Assembly (NCBI GenBank): GCA_001464475.1
Contig: LNDX01000001.1
Span: forward strand, 496,001 to 560,000
DNA: 64,000 bases
Direction of reading: 5' to 3'
Source of the DNA: Flavobacteriaceae bacterium Ga0077528
GTDB taxonomy: Bacteria > Bacteroidota > Bacteroidia > Flavobacteriales > Flavobacteriaceae
The notes beneath the pieces are model-generated. The model had not been told where the DNA came from. It searched no databases and saw only the letters and a list, made by a program, of their open reading frames with translations. This document shows positions 17,082 to 25,264 of the stretch, piece after piece. The translations under genes were made by a program, and so were the position numbers. Numbering within the stretch: the stretch's first letter is position 1; each line of letters opens with the position of its first letter.

Positions 17082-17128
17082 AAATTCCAAATTCCAACAT
17101 AATATTATAATAGTGGAATTTGGAATTT
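17082..17128. repeat. Perfect 15-bp inverted repeat between batA and batB
   Basis: AAATTCCAAATTCCA (17082-17096) and TGGAATTTGGAATTT (17114-17128) are exact reverse complements around a 17-nt spacer. A further TTTGGAATTT copy follows at 17135-17144 and a small TGGGAAATCCCA palindrome precedes at 17059-17070. A GGAATTTGGAATTT word also occurs near 27415-27428. There is no T-tract, so it is not a typical terminator. Confidence 0.9.
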
Positions 17129-17151
17129 AAAAAATTTGGAATTTAAAAGAC

Positions 17152-18195
17152 ATGTACGAATTAGAAGAAAAAGGTTATTTATATTTATTATTTATCATAC
17201 CAATATTGGTGGCGCTTTTTCTTTATGTTCAATTTTGGAAAAGAAAAAAGCAGAAGGAATTTGGTGATTTAGATTTGATTCAAAAATTGAGTCCAGAGAA
17301 ATCTACTTTCAAGCCTATTTTGAAAATGGTTTTGTTTTTATTAGGACTTACGTTTATTATTATCGGATTGGTTAACCCAAAAATGGGAACCAAAGTTGAA
17401 AAAGTAAAACGTCAAGGAATCGATATTGTTTTTGCGGTTGACGTTTCTAAAAGTATGCTTGCAGAAGATGTAGCGCCTAATAGATTAGAAAAAAGTAAAC
17501 AATTGGTTTCACAATTAATCAATCAATTAGGAAGTGATAGAATTGGAATCATTGCCTATTCAGGAAGTGCTTTTCCGGTTTTACCAATGACTTCAGATTA
17601 TGCTGTGGCAAAAATGTTTCTTCAAAGTATGAATCCGGCAATGATTTCTTCTCAAGGAACTTCTATAGACCAAGCTATTGACTTAGCCAATATTAAGTTT
17701 TTTGACAAAAAAGACAAAACAAATAAGTTATTGATACTAATTTCTGATGGAGAAGACCACACAGATAATGCAGAAACAGCCGCAGAAGACGCTCAAAAAA
17801 ATGGAATCAAAATCATAACCATTGGAGTAGGAACAGAAAAAGGAGGTCCAATTCCATTAAAAAGAAATGGAGTTGTTGAGAGTTTCCAACGTGACAAAGA
17901 CGATCAAGTAGTTATTACAAAAAGAAATGCAGAAATTCTTTCGAAAATAGCTAACAGTTCAAAAGGTGGATATGTTGATGGAAATTCAACCAAGGTTGTA
18001 GTTGATTACGTGAAAAAAGTGATTGATAATACTGAAAAAACGGAATTTGGCGCTACACAAATGGCCGATTTAAAATCACAGTTTCAATGGTTTTTAGGTT
18101 TTGGGTTTTTCTTATTGTTTTTAGACACATTTTTGTTGGAAAGAAGAACCAAATGGGTTAGAAAAATGAATTTATTTAATGAAGAGAAAAAATAG
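17152..18195 (+). CDS. batB: BatB, VWA-domain membrane protein
   Basis: The 347-residue paralogue of BatA has the same topology: N-terminal helices (about 9-27, 58-76), a VWA domain with MIDAS DVSKS in FAVDVSKSMLAEDVAPNRLE, and a C-terminal helix FLGFGFFLLFLDTFLLE. It is presumed to form a complex with BatA and the TPR proteins BatC and BatE. The ATG at 17152 follows the inverted-repeat gap; batC begins 28 bp after its stop. Confidence 0.92.
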   Translation: MYELEEKGYLYLLFIIPILVALFLYVQFWKRKKQKEFGDLDLIQKLSPEKSTFKPILKMVLFLLGLTFIIIGLVNPKMGTKVEKVKRQGIDIVFAVDVSKSMLAEDVAPNRLEKSKQLVSQLINQLGSDRIGIIAYSGSAFPVLPMTSDYAVAKMFLQSMNPAMISSQGTSIDQAIDLANIKFFDKKDKTNKLLILISDGEDHTDNAETAAEDAQKNGIKIITIGVGTEKGGPIPLKRNGVVESFQRDKDDQVVITKRNAEILSKIANSSKGGYVDGNSTKVVVDYVKKVIDNTEKTEFGATQMADLKSQFQWFLGFGFFLLFLDTFLLERRTKWVRKMNLFNEEKK

Positions 18196-18223
18196 AATTT
18201 CACAAATTCTTTGCAAAAACACA

Positions 18224-18952
18224 ATGAAAAAAATTATCACATTACTTTTAATCCTAATCTCTTTTGCAACAAAAGCACAAGAGAAAGATAAGTTTTTGCC
18301 CAAAGGAAACGAAGAATTTGCAGAAAAAAAATATGCCGATGCAGAAGCAAATTATAGAATTTCACAATCTAAATTCAAGAAAAAAGCAGTTTCCTCTTAT
18401 AATTTAGGTACATCAATTTATAAGCAAAATCAACATTCTGAAGCAAAATACCAATTTGCCAAAGCCATTCAAGATGCTAAGACAAAACCTGAAAAACACA
18501 AAGCCTTTCATAATCTAGGAAATGTTTTAATGAAAGAAAAAGAATATCAAGGTGCTGTTGATGCTTATAAAAACGCATTGAGAAACAATCCGAATGATGA
18601 AGAAACTCGATACAATTATGCTTTAGCAAAGAAAATGCTAAAAGACAATCCACCGCCAGAAAAACCTAAAGAGAATAAAAAAGACCAAGAAAAAGAGAAA
18701 AAAGAGGAAAAGAAAGAGCCTGAAAAAGATAACGATAAAAACAAGGACAAAAATAAAGATAAAAAAGACGGAAACGACGATAAAGATAAGGATAAAGGGA
18801 ATCAACCTCAACAACCTAAACCGTCTGGTGCGTCAAAACAACGAATAGATAATTTGCTTGACGCAGTGAACAATGAAGAGAAAAAAGTTCAAGAAAAAGT
18901 AAATGCTCAAAAGGCATTAGCAAATCCTAAAAAACCTGAAAAAGATTGGTAG
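18224..18952 (+). CDS. batC: BatC, exported TPR protein
   Basis: Start chosen at the ATG at 18224 because it gives an immediate signal peptide (MKKIITLLLILISFATKAQ) and avoids overlap with batB; the 242-residue product is exported. TPR repeats span about residues 22-140 (SSYNLGTSIYKQNQHSEAKY, AFHNLGNVLMKEKEYQGAVD). They are followed by a very charged Lys/Asp/Glu linker (about 145-200) and a short C-terminal conserved part (SKQRIDNLLDAVNNEEKKVQ). It likely scaffolds the Bat complex in the periplasm. Confidence 0.85.
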   Translation: MKKIITLLLILISFATKAQEKDKFLPKGNEEFAEKKYADAEANYRISQSKFKKKAVSSYNLGTSIYKQNQHSEAKYQFAKAIQDAKTKPEKHKAFHNLGNVLMKEKEYQGAVDAYKNALRNNPNDEETRYNYALAKKMLKDNPPPEKPKENKKDQEKEKKEEKKEPEKDNDKNKDKNKDKKDGNDDKDKDKGNQPQQPKPSGASKQRIDNLLDAVNNEEKKVQEKVNAQKALANPKKPEKDW

Positions 18953-18968
18953 TTATTTTATAATTACA

Positions 18969-20744
18969 ATGCAGAAGATGAGAAGAATAGTAATTTTAAT
19001 TGTTTTATTTTTAGCTAATTCACTAGTTGCTCAAGTAAAATTTGAAGCAAATGTGAGCAAAAATACTTTGGGCTTAAATGAAAGAGTTCGAATTGAATTT
19101 TCAATGAATGAAGATGGTGATAATTTTGTTCCGCCAAATTTTGAAGCTAGTGGTTTCAGAGTAGTTGGTGGACCAAGTCAGTCTATTAGTGAATCTTGGG
19201 TTAATGGAAGAGGTTCATTTCAAAAAACCTACTCTTATGTATTGTTGCCATTAAAAAAAGGAAACTTGGTTATCAAGCAAGCTATAATTGAGATTAATGG
19301 TCAGATATACAAAACGTTACCAATAAAAATTACGGTAACTAATGCAGTAAATCAACCAAATGATGCCAATGATCCTGCAACCGTTAGAGCAGATAATAAT
19401 TTATATTTAGTTGCTGATATTTCTAAAACTAATCCTTATGTAAATGAACCTATAACAGTGGTTTATAAACTATATTTTAGTTACAATATTGGTATTACTA
19501 ACTGGCAAGAACTGAATAAGCCAAAGTACAAAGATTTTTGGAGTCAAAATATAGATGTAAAACAGCTAGTTGCAGAAGAAGGAATGTTTAAAGGCGAGCG
19601 TTATCGCTATGTGGTTTTAAGAAAAACGGTGCTTTATCCACAAAAAGCTGGAAAACTTGTCATAGAGCCATTGTCTTTAGATATTGATTGTCAAGTTCCA
19701 AGAGGAAGACCAAACTTTTTTGGTCAGGTTCAACTTGTAGACGATAGTAAAAGAGTTTCAGCAGGAAGTAAAGTTATAGACGTAAAACCACTACCTGAAG
19801 CCGGAAAACCTGCAAATTTTACAGGAGCCGTTGGAAAATTTAATTTTAGCGTTCTTCCTTCCAAAACAACTTTGAAAAATGGCGAATCTCTTGATTTAGA
19901 CATTAAAGTAACAGGAATTGGAAACTTAAAATTATTCAATTTACCAAAACCAGTAGTTCCTTCCGAACTTGAAATGTATGATCCAGAGCATTCAGAAAAT
20001 GTTTCCACGCCATTATCTGGAATGACAGGAAGTATTTCCGATAGATATACCATTATTCCGCAATCTAAAGGAAATTTTCCTATCAAAGGTTTGGAGTTTT
20101 CTTATTTTGATCTTTCAACTGGAAGCTATAAAACAATTGCGTCTCCAAACATTATGTTGAATGTTTTAGATGGTCCAGGAGTTGTAAGTTCTAATGTGAA
20201 TTCTGCAGATGCAACCACAAAAACTGTAGCAACACCTTCAAAATCATTCGCCTTTATCAAACAAAAAACAGAGTTACAAAGTATAGAATCAGACGATTTC
20301 CTAGGTTCAGGATTATTTTATGGATTGCTATTTTTGCCGTTTTTACTAATTCCAGTTCTAGTTATTGTTAAAAAGCGAAAAGACACTCAAGATGCTGATA
20401 TTATTGGAAATAAAACCAAAAGAGCTAATGCTTTAGCTAAGAAATATTTATCGGAAGCCAAAAAACAAATCAATAATAAAGAGCCATTTTACATCGCATT
20501 AGAAAAAGCAATGCACAATTTCTTGAAAGCCAAATTAAACATTGAAACTTCAGAAATGAGTAAAGATAAAATCACTGAAATTCTGCTTTCGCAAAATGCA
20601 AATTCAGAAACAGTGAAAGAATTTATAACTTTGACAGAAAGTTGTGAATTAGCTCGATATGCGCCATCAACAAGTACAATAATTCATCAAGATTATGACA
20701 AAGCTGTTGAAATAATTTCGAGTTTAGAAAAACAAATTAAATAG
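18969..20744 (+). CDS. batD: BatD (BatD/Oxygen-tolerance family), exported membrane protein
   Basis: The 591-residue protein has a signal peptide (MQKMRRIVILIVLFLANSLVAQ), several Ig-like beta domains (about 24-430, including FEASGFRVVGGPSQSISESW near residue 60), and one transmembrane helix at about 450-470 (GLFYGLLFLPFLLIPVLVIV). A cytoplasmic helical tail follows. This is the standard BatD architecture. It begins 16 bp after batC and ends 5 bp before batE. Two ATGs (18969 and 18978) are possible; the signal peptide works from either. Confidence 0.92.
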   Translation: MQKMRRIVILIVLFLANSLVAQVKFEANVSKNTLGLNERVRIEFSMNEDGDNFVPPNFEASGFRVVGGPSQSISESWVNGRGSFQKTYSYVLLPLKKGNLVIKQAIIEINGQIYKTLPIKITVTNAVNQPNDANDPATVRADNNLYLVADISKTNPYVNEPITVVYKLYFSYNIGITNWQELNKPKYKDFWSQNIDVKQLVAEEGMFKGERYRYVVLRKTVLYPQKAGKLVIEPLSLDIDCQVPRGRPNFFGQVQLVDDSKRVSAGSKVIDVKPLPEAGKPANFTGAVGKFNFSVLPSKTTLKNGESLDLDIKVTGIGNLKLFNLPKPVVPSELEMYDPEHSENVSTPLSGMTGSISDRYTIIPQSKGNFPIKGLEFSYFDLSTGSYKTIASPNIMLNVLDGPGVVSSNVNSADATTKTVATPSKSFAFIKQKTELQSIESDDFLGSGLFYGLLFLPFLLIPVLVIVKKRKDTQDADIIGNKTKRANALAKKYLSEAKKQINNKEPFYIALEKAMHNFLKAKLNIETSEMSKDKITEILLSQNANSETVKEFITLTESCELARYAPSTSTIIHQDYDKAVEIISSLEKQIK

Positions 20745-20749
20745 TAATC

Positions 20750-21502
20750 ATGAAGAAGTTTTTTTATCTATTTCTATTTATTTCTGCATCTGTTTTTGCA
20801 ACAGATGTTTCTAATCCTTTTGTAGATGGAAATATCCAATACAACGACGGAAAATATGAAGCAGCGATTACAAGCTACGAAAGTGTTTTGGCAAATGGTC
20901 AACAATCGGCTGAGTTGTATTTCAACCTTGGAAATTGTTATTATAAATTGCATAAAGTTGCACCAGCCATTTACAATTATGAAAAGGCATTGCAATTAAA
21001 TCCGAACGATCCTGAAATTCAAACCAATTTAGATTTTGCCCGAAAAATGGCAATCGATGATATCAAAATCATTCCAAAAGTAGGTTTCGATAAATTAATT
21101 TCTGATTTTACTTCATGTTATCGCTACGACACTTGGGCTTGGATTGCAGTTGCGTTCGCTTTTGTATTTTTAGCGTTTTTTATCGGATATTATTTCTCAC
21201 CAACGGCTTTTAAGAAGCGTATTTATTTTACAGGAATGTTCGTGGTTTTAATTGTAATTATCATTTCGGTTTCCTCAGGAATGTTCGAAAAAAACCGATT
21301 AGCAACCGAAAGACCAGCCATAGTTTTTGCCGAAACAGCATCAGTAAAAGGTGAACCAAAAGCAACAAGTCCTGAAACGATTTTACTTCACGAAGGAACA
21401 AAAGTGTACATTCTAGAAAGCATCGCAAACTGGAAAAAAGTTCAACTTACAGACGAAACCACAGGTTGGATTAGTGATGAAGCGATTAAAGAATTGAATT
21501 AA
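20750..21502 (+). CDS. batE: BatE, TPR and SH3-like membrane protein
   Basis: The 250-residue protein has a signal peptide, TPR repeats at about 22-95 (AELYFNLGNCYYKLHKVAPA), two membrane helices at about 128-148 and 157-177, and a C-terminal bacterial SH3-like domain (about 190-250; VKGEPKATSPETILLHEGTK, NWKKVQLTDETTGWI). It is the last gene of the moxR-bat operon. Confidence 0.9.
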   Translation: MKKFFYLFLFISASVFATDVSNPFVDGNIQYNDGKYEAAITSYESVLANGQQSAELYFNLGNCYYKLHKVAPAIYNYEKALQLNPNDPEIQTNLDFARKMAIDDIKIIPKVGFDKLISDFTSCYRYDTWAWIAVAFAFVFLAFFIGYYFSPTAFKKRIYFTGMFVVLIVIIISVSSGMFEKNRLATERPAIVFAETASVKGEPKATSPETILLHEGTKVYILESIANWKKVQLTDETTGWISDEAIKELN

Positions 21503-21508
21503 AGTTGG

Positions 21509-21535
21509 CAGTGTTCAGTGTTCAGTTTCCAGTTT
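21509..21535. repeat. CAGTGTT tandem array after batE
   Basis: CAGTGTT CAGTGTT CAGTTTCCAGTTT: two exact heptamers and related words just downstream of the batE stop. It resembles the left arms at 13493 and 11371 but has no obvious right arm here. Confidence 0.8.
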
Positions 21536-21561
21536 TATATAGTTTATCGACACCGTTAGTC

Positions 21562-21574
21562 ATTCCGTAGGAAT
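21562..21574. repeat. Short palindrome ATTCCGTAGGAAT
   Basis: ATTCC-GTA-GGAAT is a 13-bp near-perfect palindrome in the gap between the convergent batE and membrane-protein genes. From memory, AGATTCCTACGGAATGAC-like words are dispersed in flavobacterial genomes; within this window it occurs once. Confidence 0.4.
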
Positions 21575-21600
21575 CTTATTTTAAAGCACCTGTATTAAAT

Positions 21601-21921
21601 TTATTTAAATCCAACAGGTATGAATTGAAGTGCAATTATTCCAAGAATTACGTGAATAATTAAAAGAGTTAAACTCATTTTCCTTATTTGATTTTTGTTT
21701 TTATCAAGAATGAATCCATAAATAGGAAATTGTGCAAAAATTAATATAACAACAATCAAGTTTATTTCATAAAAGTAATTTAACAGAATACACGGTATAG
21801 GAAAAGAAAAAAATAATGGTTCAAAATAGCCATGCCCTCCGCCAATTATGAAAAGGTTGATTACAACTATTAAAAACCCAACAATTGTCATTTTAATTGT
21901 CCAATTTAGTCTGTTTTCCAT
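21601..21921 (-). CDS. Small unrecognised membrane protein (106 aa)
   Basis: I do not recognise it. Three to four hydrophobic helices are visible (about 10-29, 33-50, 52-75 and 83-102, e.g. MTIVGFLIVVINLFIIGGG and LTLLIIHVILGIIALQFIPV). Its first 16 bp overlap the end of the preceding 74-residue membrane-protein gene, so the pair is probably co-translated. Confidence 0.6.
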   Translation of the reverse strand: MENRLNWTIKMTIVGFLIVVINLFIIGGGHGYFEPLFFSFPIPCILLNYFYEINLIVVILIFAQFPIYGFILDKNKNQIRKMSLTLLIIHVILGIIALQFIPVGFK

Positions 21922-22130
21922 TTATTCAGTTTCTTAGAAACAAATTTTAAAAAGAAATAAATGCAAATCAATATAAAAGAAATTTTCAGATAGTCATAAA
22001 TATCTACAATAGAAATTCCTTTTACATTAGGGTTAATTAATCTGGATATAACTGCAATTAACACAATAAGAGATAATAAAATCCATATTATTGCTGCAAG
22101 TTTAGCTAATATTTTAATTATAAAAGTCAT
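21906..22130 (-). CDS. Small unrecognised membrane protein (74 aa)
   Basis: I do not recognise it. Two strongly hydrophobic helices (about 4-30 and 44-64) with a lysine-rich C-terminus (KFVSKKLNKWKTD) suggest a small inner-membrane protein. It overlaps the next small membrane protein by 16 bp and follows the cvpA-like gene by 9 bp in the same direction, so the three may be one transcript. Confidence 0.55.
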   Translation of the reverse strand: MTFIIKILAKLAAIIWILLSLIVLIAVISRLINPNVKGISIVDIYDYLKISFILICIYFFLKFVSKKLNKWKTD

Positions 22131-22139
22131 ATATTAAAA

Positions 22140-22631
22140 CTAAACCTTTTCCTTCAAATCCTTAAACCAATCGGTTAAAACAGGCAACATAAATTCAGAT
22201 GTTTTTAATATTGGATTGAAAAAAACGGAATTTTCTTGAGTTTCTTTGCTTACTAAAGCATCGTTGATATTCACTTTTTGGAACAAACTCAACACAATAC
22301 CTAACAATAAAGTGGTTTTTAAGACGGCAAAAAATGCGCCACCCAATTTATTCAACCAACCTAAAAATACAAAATCAGCAATTTTAGAAAATACTTTTGC
22401 TAATAAATGAATTGTAATTACAACAATAAGTAAAGTGATTATAAATGCGGCAACTTTTGCGGTTTTGCTATCGCCAATAAAACTTCCAACAACGTAAGAG
22501 AACTTTACTGCAATATAAATTCCAACAAAAAACGAAATTAATGAAGCTAATTCAACAAACAATCCGTTTCGCAAACCTTTAAAAGCTGCAAAACCCAACA
22601 AAACAGCAAAAACAATATCGATAAATCCCAT
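22140..22631 (-). CDS. CvpA family membrane protein
   Basis: The 163-residue protein begins MGFIDIVFAVLLGFAAFKGL and continues LRNGLFVELASLISFFVGIY, the CvpA signature, with four predicted transmembrane helices and a typical family length. CvpA proteins are inner-membrane proteins linked in some bacteria to colicin V secretion or envelope stress; the biochemical role is unresolved. It is divergent from the gene at 22785 across a 153-bp gap. Confidence 0.88.
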   Translation of the reverse strand: MGFIDIVFAVLLGFAAFKGLRNGLFVELASLISFFVGIYIAVKFSYVVGSFIGDSKTAKVAAFIITLLIVVITIHLLAKVFSKIADFVFLGWLNKLGGAFFAVLKTTLLLGIVLSLFQKVNINDALVSKETQENSVFFNPILKTSEFMLPVLTDWFKDLKEKV

Positions 22632-22705
22632 AAATTTAATAAAAGTGAGCGGTAAAGATATAAGAATATAGAAAATAGAACAAAGAGAAAAGATGGTAAA
22701 TGTGA

Positions 22706-22713
22706 TATATTTG
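22706..22713 (+). promoter_or_regulatory. Predicted -7 box (TATATTTG)
   Basis: Exact TAnnTTTG match 72 bp upstream of the ATG at 22785, followed by the pyrimidine array at 22744-22771 in the leader. Confidence 0.45.
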
Positions 22714-22743
22714 CAATCTAATTGAAAATTGTAGTTGAAAAGT

Positions 22744-22771
22744 CTATTTTCTTTTCTCTATTTTCTTTTCT
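22744..22771. repeat. Perfect 14-nt tandem, CTATTTTCTTTTCT x2
   Basis: Two identical 14-nt units at 22744-22757 and 22758-22771 in the leader of the gene at 22785. A partly complementary purine run AGAAAATAGAACAAAGAGAA starts at about 22670, so the pair could fold as an inverted repeat across the promoter. Confidence 0.85.
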
Positions 22772-22784
22772 CAAAATAAAAAAA

Positions 22785-23141
22785 ATGTCTCGAGATATAC
22801 AACTAAAAGAACGATGGGAAAAAGTCGTTGAAATTCTTTCCAATCAATTTGCCGAAGGAGAACAACTTGACTTAGATGCAATTATATACTTAATTGGTGT
22901 TCAAGAACTTGGAAAATTTAAACGTGCTTTTGCAAAAGATGAAAAAGTCAATTTAATGCACATCGCCATTTGCAGATTATTAGAACCTTATGGTTACTAT
23001 GAATTCGATTTTTTCGATAAAGACGGATGGCCACATTACAAAGTAAAAGAAGAATTACCACCACTAAAAGCCGGAGAACAAACCATTTTAATGAAAGACG
23101 CCATTGTAAATTACTTCGTTGAGAAAGAAATTATTGATTAA
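22785..23141 (+). CDS. Conserved hypothetical cytosolic protein (118 aa)
   Basis: The ATG at 22785 gives 118 residues beginning MSRDIQLKERWEKVVEILSN. The open frame continues upstream from a TTG, but that part only translates the pyrimidine repeat, so I reject the longer form. No signal or membrane segment. It contains HIAICRLLEPYGYYEFDFFD near residue 67 and ends VNYFVEKEIID. It looks like a flavobacterial conserved protein of unknown function. Confidence 0.75.
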   Translation: MSRDIQLKERWEKVVEILSNQFAEGEQLDLDAIIYLIGVQELGKFKRAFAKDEKVNLMHIAICRLLEPYGYYEFDFFDKDGWPHYKVKEELPPLKAGEQTILMKDAIVNYFVEKEIID

Positions 23142-23150
23142 AAAGAACTT

Positions 23151-23675
23151 ATGAAACTTCATAAATCTATTTTTCTATTACTTTTTTTATTTATTTCAAG
23201 ATTTTGTTTTGCTCAGAAAGCTATTGAGATAGATGAGAATAAAATAACAACTCCTTTATATGAAGTAAGTTTTAATAAATCTTCTTTTGATTTTTATAAC
23301 CAAAGTAATTATGGTTTTATTTTGTTTTATAAGTTAGAAAATGATGATGATTTCTTGGATTGTTTAAGGTTATCTGTTGAAAATCTTGAGAAATACAAAA
23401 CTATGGATTTAATGTATTATGCTTCATTGGTCGAATATGTAATTAGAGAAGATTTCAAAATAATCGAAAGTAGAAAAGTTGAAAATCAAGGTAAGACAAG
23501 CTATTTTTTACTAGTCTATGAAAAACCATTAGGTAAAAAAAACTTAAAAATTCATCACCGAATTTATTTTAATAACGGATTTGGGTTTAATTTTTCTCTA
23601 CGAACAGTCACAAATAAATTTGATAAATTATATTCAGATTCAGAAGAAATTTTAAATAGTTTTCAATTGAGGTAG
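23151..23675 (+). CDS. Exported hypothetical protein (174 aa)
   Basis: A signal peptide (MKLHKSIFLLLFLFISRFCFAQ) is followed by about 150 unrecognised residues with alternating polar and aromatic content and a terminal NSFQLR. It starts 9 bp after the preceding stop and is probably co-transcribed with it. The downstream gap carries an AACTCGC array and the pheS -7 box. Confidence 0.65.
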   Translation: MKLHKSIFLLLFLFISRFCFAQKAIEIDENKITTPLYEVSFNKSSFDFYNQSNYGFILFYKLENDDDFLDCLRLSVENLEKYKTMDLMYYASLVEYVIREDFKIIESRKVENQGKTSYFLLVYEKPLGKKNLKIHHRIYFNNGFGFNFSLRTVTNKFDKLYSDSEEILNSFQLR

Positions 23676-23695
23676 TTTTTAAATCAAAAACTTCC

Positions 23696-23720
23696 AACTC
23701 GCAACTCGCAACTCGCAACT
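23696..23720. repeat. Heptanucleotide array AACTCGC x3.6 upstream of pheS
   Basis: Three full AACTCGC units plus AACT occupy 23696-23720 and end 6 bp before the predicted pheS -7 box (23727-23734), the place where a -33 element would be expected. Confidence 0.9.
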
Positions 23721-23726
23721 TTTCCT

Positions 23727-23734
23727 TAAATTTG
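23727..23734 (+). promoter_or_regulatory. Predicted -7 box (TAAATTTG) for pheS
   Basis: Exact TAnnTTTG match, 19 bp before the ATG at 23754. There is no TTG -33 at the usual distance because the AACTCGC array occupies that region. Confidence 0.5.
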
Positions 23735-23753
23735 CACCTTCAAAGAACGAACG

Positions 23754-24773
23754 ATGATAGATAAGATTAAACAACATATTGAAGAAGCTAAAGCATTTAA
23801 CGAAAAAAATAAAGAATCGTTAGAGCAATTTCGTATAAAATATTTGGGAAGTAAAGGATTGTTGAAAGAACTTTTTAATGAGTTCAAAAACATTCCGAAC
23901 GACCAAAAGAAAGACTTCGGACAAGTGATTAACACACTAAAAGCTGTTGCCGAAGAAAAAGTAAAAACCATTCAAGAAGAGCTAGAAAGCAAAGAAGAAG
24001 TAAAAGGTTTTTATGGCGATTTATCACGTCCAGGTGAACCTATTCAAATTGGTTCTCGTCATCCTATATCTTTAGTAAAAAATCAAATTATTGATATCTT
24101 TTCAACCATTGGATTCAATGTTTCTGAAGGTCCAGAAATTGAAGACGATTGGCATAATTTTACAGCATTAAACTTGCCAGAATACCATCCTGCAAGAGAT
24201 ATGCAAGACACGTTTTTCATTCAGACAAATCCTGATGTTTTGTTGCGTACGCACACATCATCAGTGCAAGTGCGTTACATGGAAAACAACAAACCACCAA
24301 TTCGTACGATTTCTCCAGGAAGAGTTTTCCGTAATGAAGCGGTTTCTTCACGTTCTCACTGTATTTTTCACCAAGTAGAAGGTTTGTATATTGATAAAGA
24401 CGTTTCGTTTGCCGATTTAAAACAAACGTTGTTATATTTCACTAAAGAAATGTTCGGAAAATCTAAAATTCGTCTACGTCCAAGTTATTTTCCATTTACT
24501 GAACCAAGTGCCGAAATTGATATTTATTGGGGTTTAAAAACCGAAACCGATTATAGAATTACCAAAGGAACTGGTTGGTTAGAAATTGGAGGTTGCGGAA
24601 TGGTTGATCCAAATGTTCTAAAAAACTGCGGCATCAATCCAGACGAATTCTCGGGTTTCGCCTTCGGAATGGGAATCGAACGAATCGCAATGCTTTTACA
24701 CCAAATTGGCGACATCAGAATGTTCTTTGAAAATGATGTTCGTTTCTTGGAGCAATTTAAATCAAGTATATAA
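23754..24773 (+). CDS. pheS: Phenylalanine--tRNA ligase alpha subunit
   Basis: The 339-residue class II synthetase subunit has an N-terminal coiled coil (about 1-85). Class II motif 2 is [20 protein letters not shown] with IFHQVEG (about 180-207) and motif 3 is [16 protein letters not shown] (about 305-320). It charges tRNA-Phe as an alpha2beta2 enzyme; pheT is not in this window. An imperfect hairpin (24776-24837) follows the stop immediately. Confidence 0.97.
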   Translation: MIDKIKQHIEEAKAFNEKNKESLEQFRIKYLGSKGLLKELFNEFKNIPNDQKKDFGQVINTLKAVAEEKVKTIQEELESKEEVKGFYGDLSRPGEPIQIGSRHPISLVKNQIIDIFSTIGFNVSEGPEIEDDWHNFTALNLPEYHPARDMQDTFFIQTNPDVLLRTHTSSVQVRYMENNKPPIRTISPGRVFRNEAVSSRSHCIFHQVEGLYIDKDVSFADLKQTLLYFTKEMFGKSKIRLRPSYFPFTEPSAEIDIYWGLKTETDYRITKGTGWLEIGGCGMVDPNVLKNCGINPDEFSGFAFGMGIERIAMLLHQIGDIRMFFENDVRFLEQFKSSI

Positions 24774-24775
24774 AA

Positions 24776-24837
24776 AGACTTTAGATAATAGACAGATAGA
24801 TGATAGATTCATCTGCTTGTCTATTATTTTTTAGTCT
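24776..24837. repeat. Long imperfect hairpin after pheS
   Basis: The arm at 24776-24803 (AGACTTTAGATAATAGACAG and on) is largely complementary to 24809-24837 around a 5-nt loop. TCTATCATCTATTCTC words continue to 24850. It may act as a terminator, but it also belongs to the short-period boundary arrays (TAGACAGATAGATGATAGAT). Confidence 0.7.
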
Positions 24838-24856
24838 ATCATCTATTCTCACAAAA

Positions 24857-25264
24857 ATGAAAGCTGATATAACAATACCAAAAGTTGAAAACGTTTTCCT
24901 TGCTGCCGTTCAAGAATGGAGTGACGACTTTATGGAAAAGGTTTGGTACATCTATTTAGTAAATGATTCTGACTTCAATTTAGACGGCGTAATGGTTGTT
25001 TCTAAAGCTTTTGGAACTATTGATGGTGAAATGAAAAAAACGTCGCTTTTGCGTCATGCATTTCCAAGTGTGCCAGCTGTTTCTGTGGTTAAAGTTGAAA
25101 TGGTAGAAAAAAGTGTGCTAGCATTAAACAACGAATTCATGGTAACTTATTTCATAGGAAACACGTTGTACGACAAAAAATTCACTTTCAGAAAAAATAC
25201 TATCAACGAAAGGGCTACAGAAGAAGTGCCTATTTTATTTGTGAATGGTTTGATTGTTAGGTAG
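24857..25264 (+). CDS. Conserved hypothetical protein (135 aa)
   Basis: I choose the ATG at 24857 (MKADITIPKVENVFLAAVQE); the upstream extension would translate the hairpin array. No signal peptide or membrane helix. Sequence such as WYIYLVNDSDFNLDGVMVVS and DGEMKKTSLLRHAFPSVPA has a beta-rich look. Similar proteins in this phylum sometimes carry a phenylalanyl-tRNA synthetase name by adjacency; nothing in the sequence supports a synthetase function. Its last 30 bp overlap the convergent gene. Confidence 0.7.
   Translation: MKADITIPKVENVFLAAVQEWSDDFMEKVWYIYLVNDSDFNLDGVMVVSKAFGTIDGEMKKTSLLRHAFPSVPAVSVVKVEMVEKSVLALNNEFMVTYFIGNTLYDKKFTFRKNTINERATEEVPILFVNGLIVR

Noticed and set aside
18179..18223. 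Upstream start for batC overlapping batB
   Set aside because: The extension precedes the signal peptide; the ATG at 18224 fits better.
19730..20086. Leftward 118-codon frame inside batD
   Set aside because: Antisense shadow of a well-supported gene, without promoter or recognisable motif.
22722..22784. TTG-initiated extension of the gene at 22785
   Set aside because: It only translates the pyrimidine array and starts just after the -7 box.
24800..24856. Upstream start for the gene at 24857
   Set aside because: The extension translates the hairpin array after pheS.
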